Translations under genes and position numbers: made by a program
From: Ferruginibacter sp.
GTDB lineage: Bacteria; Bacteroidota; Bacteroidia; Chitinophagales; Chitinophagaceae
Direction of reading: 5' to 3'
DNA: 36,131 nucleotides
Assembly: GCA_030157685.1 (NCBI GenBank)
Contig: JAOAUI010000441.1
Location: 1 to 36,131, forward strand
Notes under the pieces: generated by a model
Databases searched by the model: none
Told to the model about the DNA's origin: nothing
Seen by the model: the letters and a program-made list of their open reading frames with translations, nothing else
Shown: in pieces, positions 1 to 7,050 of the stretch
Layout of the letters: each line of letters begins with the position of its first letter
How positions within the stretch are numbered: position 1 is the stretch's first letter

Positions 1-65
1 GATTTTACCGGGGGTATTTTTTTTATGCAGCTGCACCAAGGTTGGGTTAGTAGTATATTTGAGGC

Positions 66-905
66 ATGGAGTATTTTATTTTTAACGGCAAGCTGCTTAA
101 GCCGGAAACGGGCATTATTGGGGCCAATAACCGCGGGCTCAGGTTTGGCGACGGGCTTTTTGAAACCATTAAAAGCATAAACGGCCAGTTAGAATTTATT
201 GATGAACATTTTGCACGCCTTTGGAAGGGCATGCAGGTATTGCAGTTTACTATTCCCAAGCAGTTTACACCCGATTACCTGGAGCAGGAAATACAAAACC
301 TGCTAAAGAAAAACGGGCATGATAAAATGGCAAGGGTGCGGTTAACTGTCTTTAGGGGCGATGGGGGCTTGTATGATGCCATTGACCATAAACCAAATTA
401 CCTGATACAAAGCTGGTCACTGCCCGATGAAACCGGCAGCTGGAACAGCAATGGCCTGGTTGTGGGAATTTATACCGATATAAAAAAGAGCTGCGATATA
501 CTGAGCAACCTGAAGCACAATAATTTTTTACCTTATGCCATGGCGGCGCTGTTTGCAAAAAAGGAAAAATGGAATGATGCCATTTTGCTGAATACCGAAG
601 GCCGGCTTTGCGATACCAGCATTGCCAATATTTTTTTAATTAAGGATGAAGTTGTTTACACACCTGCCTTGTTCGAGGGTTGTATTGCCGGCGTGATGCG
701 GAGAAACCTGGTTGAAAAACTTACTGCAGCCGGTTATAAACTGGTTGAAGGAAAAATAAGTGTAGATGAACTGTTGAATGCGGATGAAGTTTTTTTAACC
801 AATTCTATCTATAATATGCGGTGGGTGCAAAGTGTAGGAGATAAGAAATACAGCAATGCGCAAACACAAAAAATATATGCTGCATTTTTTTCAACAAATT
901 CATGA
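66..905 (+). CDS. Aminotransferase class IV (BCAT / 4-amino-4-deoxychorismate lyase-like)
   Basis: ORF of 279 aa; motifs NNRGLRFGDGLFETI, E..LCDTSIANIFL and LTNSIYNMRWV typical of fold-type IV PLP enzymes. Confidence 0.85.
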   Translation: MEYFIFNGKLLKPETGIIGANNRGLRFGDGLFETIKSINGQLEFIDEHFARLWKGMQVLQFTIPKQFTPDYLEQEIQNLLKKNGHDKMARVRLTVFRGDGGLYDAIDHKPNYLIQSWSLPDETGSWNSNGLVVGIYTDIKKSCDILSNLKHNNFLPYAMAALFAKKEKWNDAILLNTEGRLCDTSIANIFLIKDEVVYTPALFEGCIAGVMRRNLVEKLTAAGYKLVEGKISVDELLNADEVFLTNSIYNMRWVQSVGDKKYSNAQTQKIYAAFFSTNS

Positions 906-946
906 TACCGGTGTTTTAAACTCATAAGCACTAAAGTTTTTTACCA

Positions 947-2260
947 TTGCAAACAGTAAATATTTTCTGGTTCCGGCGGGATTTGAGGTTAACCGATAAT
1001 GCCGGCCTGTACCATGCGTTAAAAAGCAGCAACCCGGTTGTACCCATTTTTATTTTTGATAAGAATATACTGTACAGGCTTGGTGATAAGGCAGACAGGA
1101 GAGTGGCTTTTATTCATGCTGCATTGGAAGAAATGCAGGGCGAACTTGTAAAAATGAACTCATCGCTGCAGGTTTTTTATGCAACACCGCTGGAAGCATT
1201 TGAAAAACTTTTAGCAACCTATACCATTGAAAAAGTATTTACCAATCATGATTATGAACCTTATGCAAAGGAAAGAGATGAGGCTATTGGAGATTTATTA
1301 AAAGCAAAAGGCGCATCGTTGCATACTTTTAAAGACCAGGTAATTTTTGAGAAAGACGAAGTAATAAAAGATGATGGTAAACCTTATACTGTTTTTACAC
1401 CTTACAGCAGAAAATGGAAAGCAGCTTTGCAGAATTTTCATTTTAAAGCATACCCAACAGAAAAATATTTCAATAATTTCTATGAGCAAGCTCCGAACGA
1501 GATTCCTTCATTAGAATCAATGGGTTTTATTAATGTAGAAGAAGATTTTCCTTCTAAACAATTAAATGATGAGCTGGTAAAAAAATACCAGGAGCAGCGT
1601 AATTTTCCGGCAATAGCCGGTACATCCAAACTGGGAGTGCATTTGCGTTTTGGTACGGTAAGTATACGGCAGCTTGCCCGGCAAAGCAGTGGCTTAAGCG
1701 AAACATTTTTGAATGAGCTAATATGGCGTGATTTTTACCAGATGATACTCTGGCATTTTCCACAGGTGGGCATGGGTGAGGCCTTTAAGCCGGCTTATGA
1801 TTTTATTGAATGGAGAGATGATGAAGAAGCATTTGAAAAATGGTGCGCCGGCCAAACCGGTTACCCCATTGTAGATGCAGGCATGCGGGAATTGAATGCA
1901 ACCGGTTTTATGCATAACCGGGTGCGTATGATTGTGGCTTCTTTTCTTACCAAACATTTACTGCTTGACTGGCGCCTGGGCGAAGCTTATTTTGCTGAAA
2001 AATTGCTGGATTTTGACCTGGCTGCCAACAATGGCGGCTGGCAATGGACCGCAGGCAGCGGTTGCGACGCAGCACCATATTTCAGGATTTTTAATCCTTA
2101 CCTGCAAACAAAAAAATTTGATCCTCAGCTGGAGTACATTAATAAATGGGTACCCGAACTGAATGAATTGAATTATCCCCAACCGATCGTTGATCATGAA
2201 TTTGCGAGGAAACGGTGCCTGGAGGTTTACGGAAAGGCATTAAAACAAGATATGTTCTAA
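947..2260 (+). CDS. Deoxyribodipyrimidine photolyase / cryptochrome family (class I)
   Basis: 437 aa, TTG start; FWFRRDLRLTDNAGLYHAL N-terminus and WRDFYQMI, NGGWQWTAGSGCDAAPYFRIFNP FAD-binding motifs. Confidence 0.93.
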   Translation: MQTVNIFWFRRDLRLTDNAGLYHALKSSNPVVPIFIFDKNILYRLGDKADRRVAFIHAALEEMQGELVKMNSSLQVFYATPLEAFEKLLATYTIEKVFTNHDYEPYAKERDEAIGDLLKAKGASLHTFKDQVIFEKDEVIKDDGKPYTVFTPYSRKWKAALQNFHFKAYPTEKYFNNFYEQAPNEIPSLESMGFINVEEDFPSKQLNDELVKKYQEQRNFPAIAGTSKLGVHLRFGTVSIRQLARQSSGLSETFLNELIWRDFYQMILWHFPQVGMGEAFKPAYDFIEWRDDEEAFEKWCAGQTGYPIVDAGMRELNATGFMHNRVRMIVASFLTKHLLLDWRLGEAYFAEKLLDFDLAANNGGWQWTAGSGCDAAPYFRIFNPYLQTKKFDPQLEYINKWVPELNELNYPQPIVDHEFARKRCLEVYGKALKQDMF

Positions 2261-3099
2261 TTTACTGTTTCAAGAAATATGCCTGCTTTACTAATTCCTG
2301 TTTCTGATTTATTTTGTTGATAAACGTCCAGCAATTTCAATACTGCATTTCTTCCTGTTGCGCCTAAATCAATTGAATATTCGTTTACATAGAGGTTGAT
2401 ATGTTTACGCATTACAGCTTCGCTCATTTCCTGTGAATGAACTTTTACATAATCGGCCAGTTCAGCATAATGATTGTGGTATGCATATTCAATGCTTTTC
2501 TTTATCAGGCTATCAACCTGCCTTGCAATGGTAGCATCAACAGAGCGACGGATAACAATGCCGCCAAGCGGAATGGAATTACCTGTTTCTTTTTCCCAGT
2601 AATCGCCCAGGTCGGTAATTTTATGCAAACCTTTATCAACATAAGTAAACCGGTTTTCATGAATAATTACACCAAGGCCTTTTCCTTCTAAAACAAAATT
2701 TTCTATTTCATCGTAACGCAGAAAAACTTTGTTTTTAGCTCCGGGATAAGCTAAAGAAAAAAGTAAATGTGCTGTGGTATGTTCGCCAGGTATGGCAATT
2801 ACGAGATCTTCAACATTTTGACTTTTGACTTTTGACTTTTGAATTAATAAAGGTCCCACGCCTTTACCTAAAGCACTGCCACTGTTCAATACAATATATT
2901 TTTCGAGCACTAATGGTAAAACACCGTAGCTGAGTTTTGTTATATCCAGTTTGCCCGCCAATGCCCATTCATTAAGGGTTTCCACATCTTCTAAAACAAC
3001 ATCAAAAGTCAATCCGCCGGTATCAATCTTATTATTTACCAGTGCATCAAAAATAAATGTATCGTTGGGGCAGGGTGAGAAGCCTAAGGTTAAAGTCAT
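2257..3099 (-). CDS. mqnD: 1,4-dihydroxy-6-naphthoate synthase (futalosine menaquinone pathway)
   Basis: 280 aa; LGFSPCPNDTFIFDAL, KLSYG, IPGEHTTAHLL, GGIVIRR motifs of MqnD. Confidence 0.9.
   Translation of the reverse strand: MTLTLGFSPCPNDTFIFDALVNNKIDTGGLTFDVVLEDVETLNEWALAGKLDITKLSYGVLPLVLEKYIVLNSGSALGKGVGPLLIQKSKVKSQNVEDLVIAIPGEHTTAHLLFSLAYPGAKNKVFLRYDEIENFVLEGKGLGVIIHENRFTYVDKGLHKITDLGDYWEKETGNSIPLGGIVIRRSVDATIARQVDSLIKKSIEYAYHNHYAELADYVKVHSQEMSEAVMRKHINLYVNEYSIDLGATGRNAVLKLLDVYQQNKSETGISKAGIFLETVN
2816..2842. repeat. 7-bp tandem repeat (TTTTGAC) inside mqnD
   Basis: TTTTGAC at 2816, 2823, 2830 and TTTTGAA at 2837; encodes KSKVKSQ. Confidence 0.85.
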
Positions 3100-3113
3100 G
3101 TTTATTTAGTTAA

Positions 3114-3133
3114 CCTGCCTGCCGACAGGCAGG
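3114..3133. repeat. GC-rich palindrome CCTGCCTGCCGACAGGCAGG
   Basis: 8-bp perfect arms (CCTGCCTG/CAGGCAGG) with 4-nt centre, between mqnB and mqnD. Confidence 0.6.
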
Positions 3134-3135
3134 TC

Positions 3136-3159
3136 CGTTAATTGGTTAAATCGTTAATT
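3136..3159. repeat. 8-bp degenerate repeat at the mqnB 3' end
   Basis: CGTTAATT GGTTAAAT CGTTAATT. Confidence 0.6.
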
Positions 3160-3767
3160 AGTATTTGTATTTCTTTGTTCAAATTTTCAATGGCCTCTTT
3201 CATCTTCCATTTTGTTTTATCTCTTTCGCCAACATGGTTTGAGATTGATCTGATTTGTAGAAAAGGAATTTGTTCCTGTAAACAAACATAATGCAATGCA
3301 GCACCTTCCATCGTTTCAATATCGGCATTAAAAGTTTGTATAAACTGTTGTTTTTGTAATTCGCTGTCGCTTACTTTATTTATTGTAAGTGCTTTTACTT
3401 TTGGTAACCTGTTTTTTGATAAAGCTTCGTTTGAATTTACAAGCCAACCATCAACAAATGGAAATTCATCTTTGTTTGCAAAGGCAGTATTAATGATTGG
3501 TGTGAAATTTCCTTTCTCTTCAATACCCAGATCGGCAAAGCAATCCTGCTTTACAATTACAACCTGTCCCAATGTCATTTCATTTGAAAAACAACCTGCA
3601 ATACCTGCCTGGATAATAAAGTCATAATCCATCTGGTGTATGCGTTTTTGCAAATGGTAGATTGTAGCAGGAACTCCAACGCCCGTTATCAGTGTATCAA
3701 CCCGGCTGTTTGCAGCTGTAAATGGCTCTATTTCATGCGCTGTTGCGGCTATGAGTAAGATTTGCAT
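3138..3767 (-). CDS. mqnB: Futalosine hydrolase (nucleosidase family)
   Basis: ORF 3138..3794; likely start at internal Met (MQILLIAATAHEIEPF); ITGVGVPATIYHL, QAGIAGCF, METMEGAALHYVC nucleosidase motifs; next to mqnD. Confidence 0.85.
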   Translation of the reverse strand: MQILLIAATAHEIEPFTAANSRVDTLITGVGVPATIYHLQKRIHQMDYDFIIQAGIAGCFSNEMTLGQVVIVKQDCFADLGIEEKGNFTPIINTAFANKDEFPFVDGWLVNSNEALSKNRLPKVKALTINKVSDSELQKQQFIQTFNADIETMEGAALHYVCLQEQIPFLQIRSISNHVGERDKTKWKMKEAIENLNKEIQILINDLTN

Positions 3768-3812
3768 TGTACAAATTTCGTATTTACACTTCACATTTCA
3801 GGATTTAGCAGT

Positions 3813-3820
3813 TACCTTTG
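3813..3820 (+). promoter_or_regulatory. Bacteroidota -7 element (TACCTTTG) upstream of PTPS copy 1
   Basis: Matches TAnnTTTG 20 bp before the ATG. Confidence 0.45.
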
Positions 3821-3839
3821 CCGAAATTTTGAATATTTA

Positions 3840-4250
3840 ATGGTTTACATCACCAGGATAGAACATTTTAACGCAGCTCACAAATTATACAACCCTGCAT
3901 GGAGTCGTGAAAAAAATGAGGAGGTATTTGGCAAATGTGCCAATGAAAACTGGCATGGGCATAATTTTGAATTGTTTGTTACGCTAAAAGGTGATCCTGA
4001 TCCCGATACCGGTTTTGTGTACGATGTAAAAAAACTGAGCATTATTGTAAAGGAACATGTAATTGATAAACTGGATCACAAGAACCTGAATGTAGATGTT
4101 GATTTTATGAAGGATAAACTTTGTTCTATTGAAAACCTGGTGATTGGTATCTGGAACGAACTGACACCACACCTGCCCGCCGGTGTTCAGCTACACTGCC
4201 TTAAATTATCTGAAACGCCCCGGATATTTGTTGAATACTACGGTACTTAA
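3840..4250 (+). CDS. 6-pyruvoyl-tetrahydropterin synthase / QueD family protein (copy 1)
   Basis: Start at ATG 3840 (MVYITRIEHFNAAHKLYNP); FGKCANENWHGHNFEL zinc/catalytic Cys motif, DHKNLN. Confidence 0.9.
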   Translation: MVYITRIEHFNAAHKLYNPAWSREKNEEVFGKCANENWHGHNFELFVTLKGDPDPDTGFVYDVKKLSIIVKEHVIDKLDHKNLNVDVDFMKDKLCSIENLVIGIWNELTPHLPAGVQLHCLKLSETPRIFVEYYGT

Positions 4251-4341
4251 TTTCAGTATCAGCCAAACAAACACTAACTTTACTTCAATAACTTTCAATA
4301 GTTGATGTGTTTGATCAGCAGACTTCTGTTTTAACCATCAG

Positions 4342-4408
4342 CAAATTTTGTTCTCACGATTTACTTAAAATTTTAAGAACAATTTGTAATGTTTATATGT
4401 TATAACAT
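4342..4408 (+). promoter_or_regulatory. Two consecutive dyads upstream of PTPS copy 2
   Basis: CAAATTTTGTTCT...AGAACAATTTG around CTTAAAATTTTAAG, then the perfect palindrome ATGTTATAACAT, ending 5 bp before the ATG. Confidence 0.45.
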
Positions 4409-4413
4409 TTGTC

Positions 4414-4827
4414 ATGAGTAAAAAAGTAGCCGTTTACCGTAAAGAACATTTTAATGCAGCACACCGTTTAAATAATCCGTTGTGGGATGAAGCTACCAAC
4501 CAGCAGGTTTTTGGTAAATGCAATAACCCGCATTTTCACGGCCATAATTATGAACTGGTGATTAAAGTAACAGGTGAGCCCGATCCTGTAACCGGTTACG
4601 TAATGGATATGAAACTGCTGAGCGATATTGCACAGGAAAATGTGCTTGAAAGGTTCGATCATAAAAATCTGAATGAAGATACAGCGGAGTTTAAAAATCT
4701 GAATCCTACGGCAGAAAATATTGCCATAGTGATCTATAATATTTTAAGAGAAAAAATTGATATGGAATTTGATCTGCAAATCCGACTGTATGAAACAGAA
4801 AGAAATTTTGTGGATTATCCGGCATAA
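4414..4827 (+). CDS. 6-pyruvoyl-tetrahydropterin synthase / QueD family protein (copy 2)
   Basis: 137 aa; [37 protein letters not shown]. Confidence 0.9.
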   Translation: MSKKVAVYRKEHFNAAHRLNNPLWDEATNQQVFGKCNNPHFHGHNYELVIKVTGEPDPVTGYVMDMKLLSDIAQENVLERFDHKNLNEDTAEFKNLNPTAENIAIVIYNILREKIDMEFDLQIRLYETERNFVDYPA

Positions 4828-4828
4828 A

Positions 4829-4863
4829 TCTAAAGTCTAAAATCGTAAATCTAAAATCAGAAA
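4829..4863. repeat. 7-bp degenerate repeat abutting the folE start
   Basis: TCTAAAG TCTAAAA TCGTAAA TCTAAAA TCAGAAA. Confidence 0.75.
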
Positions 4864-5459
4864 TGGCTTATAAAAAAATTGAGCAGTACGATGAGAAAAC
4901 CACATTGGGGCTCATAGAGACTTACAAAAATACTTTAAGGCTTTTGGGAGAAGACCCCGACAGGGAGGGGCTTGAAAAAACACCCGAACGTGTAGCCAAG
5001 GCAATGCAGTTTCTTACACAGGGTTATGAAATTGACGCCAATGAAATTTTAAATTCTGCAAAATTTCATGAAGATGTGAGTGAGATGATCATTGTTAAAG
5101 ACATTGAACTGTACAGCATGTGTGAGCATCATATGCTGCCGTTTTATGGCAAAGCACATGTGGCTTACATTCCCAATGGATATATTACCGGCCTGAGTAA
5201 GATTGCCAGGGTGGTTGATGCATTCAGCCGAAGGTTGCAGGTGCAGGAAAGATTAACACACCAGATACTGAATGCAATAAAAGAAACACTGAACCCGATA
5301 GGCGTGGCTGTAGTAATTGAAGCATCGCATTTATGTATGATGATGAGAGGAGTGGAGAAACAAAATTCGGTTACCACTACATCAGCTTTTTGGGGTGAGT
5401 TTGAAAAAAATGAAACAAGGAGTGAGTTTGTGAAATTGATCTCAGCGAAATTGCACTAG
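4863..5459 (+). CDS. folE: GTP cyclohydrolase I
   Basis: 198 aa; [70 protein letters not shown]. Confidence 0.97.
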   Translation: MAYKKIEQYDEKTTLGLIETYKNTLRLLGEDPDREGLEKTPERVAKAMQFLTQGYEIDANEILNSAKFHEDVSEMIIVKDIELYSMCEHHMLPFYGKAHVAYIPNGYITGLSKIARVVDAFSRRLQVQERLTHQILNAIKETLNPIGVAVVIEASHLCMMMRGVEKQNSVTTTSAFWGEFEKNETRSEFVKLISAKLH

Positions 5460-6013
5460 TCAAACAAACTAATTACATCAAAATTTATTGAGCAAGTTGA
5501 TGTAAGATTAAATTGATTAGTATCTGTTTGTTTGTATTTGTTGTCTGTTAATTCAAAAATCTCTAAAGTTTTTTTATCACAATCAGCAATAATGTAATAT
5601 TTTACACCATACATTTCATAGATGTTATATTTTGTATTTCTATCTCTGAGTCTGGTGTTATGTGAGGAAATTTCTAAGATTAATTGAGGTGGAAATGTAA
5701 GAAAATCTTCCTTAAATTCCCCGCATACAACCATACAGTCAGGCCTTACAACTGTATTTTCATTAACTATCCAATCTAATTCGTAATAAACTTCGCAATT
5801 GCATATTAGTTGTTTTAGTTCTAAAATATTGCCAAGCTGCCTGCTAAATTTACCAGAAAAACTTTGATGAGACCTTTTTGGAGATGGGCTCATAGCATAA
5901 GGATATCCATTAATTAATTCCCAGTTACCTTCCCATAGTTTATAATCATTATAACTATATTGCTCCGGCCCAAATATTTTGGTTGGCAAATTCATTATCT
6001 TAAATTTACTCAA
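5456..6013 (-). CDS. Uma2 / DUF820 family putative endonuclease
   Basis: 185 aa; [64 protein letters not shown] characteristic of Uma2 proteins. Confidence 0.85.
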   Translation of the reverse strand: MSKFKIMNLPTKIFGPEQYSYNDYKLWEGNWELINGYPYAMSPSPKRSHQSFSGKFSRQLGNILELKQLICNCEVYYELDWIVNENTVVRPDCMVVCGEFKEDFLTFPPQLILEISSHNTRLRDRNTKYNIYEMYGVKYYIIADCDKKTLEIFELTDNKYKQTDTNQFNLTSTCSINFDVISLFD

Positions 6014-6023
6014 ATTTAAATTT

Positions 6024-6031
6024 TATTTTTG
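6024..6031 (+). promoter_or_regulatory. Bacteroidota -7 element (TATTTTTG) upstream of fabD
   Basis: Matches TAnnTTTG 17 bp before the ATG. Confidence 0.4.
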
Positions 6032-6048
6032 ATAAAACCGATTGCTTT

Positions 6049-6939
6049 ATGGCACATGCTTATATATTCCCTGGACAGGGATCTCAGTTCTGTGGTATGG
6101 GAAAAAACCTGTACGATTCCAATCCCGTTTCAAAAGAAATGTTTGAACAGGCGAACGATATTTTAGGTTTCAGAATTTCTGATATCATGTTCAGCGGATC
6201 GGATGAAGATCTGAAACAAACCAATGTAACACAGCCTGCAGTTTTTTTACATTCGGTAATTGCATTTAAAACTTTACCTGATGTAAAACCCGGTATGGTT
6301 GCAGGCCATTCGTTAGGAGAGTTCTCTGCTTTAGTTGCCAATAATGTACTGAGTTTTGAAAATGCTTTAATGCTGGTTTCCATCCGTGCGCAGGCTATGC
6401 AGCGTGCCTGCCAGATGAATCCATCAACCATGGCGGCTGTATTGGCATTGAGCGATGATAGGGTAGAAGAAATTTGTGCAGAAGTGATGAACGAAACGGG
6501 CGAAGTGGTGGTAGCTGCAAATTATAATTGTCCGGGGCAGTTGGTTATAAGCGGTTCTATAAAAGGTATTGAAGTTGCCTGCGAACGCATGAAAGCAGCA
6601 GGAGCCAGGCGTGCATTGGTTTTACCGGTGGGTGGTGCATTTCATTCGCCTTTAATGTTGCCGGCAAAAGAAGAGCTTGCAGCAGCGATTGAAGCAACAC
6701 ATTTTAATGAACCATCCTGCCCGGTATATCAAAATGTAGTGGCAAAAGCAGTAACCAATTCTGTAGATATAAAACACAATTTAATTGACCAGTTAACAGG
6801 CGCTGTGCGATGGACACAAAGTGTGGAAGCCATGATTGCTGATGGTGCAACGCAGTTTACAGAAGCTGGTCCAGGTAAAGTTTTGCAGGGATTGGTGATG
6901 AAGATCAATAAAGAAATGATTGCTGATGGGGTTAGTTGA
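6049..6939 (+). CDS. fabD: [Acyl-carrier-protein] S-malonyltransferase
   Basis: 296 aa; FPGQGSQFCGMGK, GHSLGEFSALV, GGAFHSPLM, GPGKVLQGL. Confidence 0.95.
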   Translation: MAHAYIFPGQGSQFCGMGKNLYDSNPVSKEMFEQANDILGFRISDIMFSGSDEDLKQTNVTQPAVFLHSVIAFKTLPDVKPGMVAGHSLGEFSALVANNVLSFENALMLVSIRAQAMQRACQMNPSTMAAVLALSDDRVEEICAEVMNETGEVVVAANYNCPGQLVISGSIKGIEVACERMKAAGARRALVLPVGGAFHSPLMLPAKEELAAAIEATHFNEPSCPVYQNVVAKAVTNSVDIKHNLIDQLTGAVRWTQSVEAMIADGATQFTEAGPGKVLQGLVMKINKEMIADGVS

Positions 6940-6942
6940 AAT

Positions 6943-7045
6943 GTTAATCCATATATCCGTTAATCCGTAGGTGCGTTAATTTGTAAAAGGGTTTAAAATA
7001 TTGAAATCCCTATGGATTAACCAATTAACTAATTAACGGATTAAC
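6943..7045. repeat. Inverted pair of 8-bp degenerate arrays between fabD and the T9SS protein
   Basis: GTTAATCC ATATATCC GTTAATCC GTAGGTGC GTTAATTT ... GGATTAAC CAATTAAC TAATTAAC GGATTAAC. Confidence 0.75.
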
Positions 7046-7050
7046 AGAGT

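Noticed and set aside
3762-3839. Upstream extension of PTPS copy 1 ORF
   Set aside because: It runs across the promoter-like TACCTTTG and overlaps the mqnB start; homology begins at MVYITRIEHFNAAH (3840).
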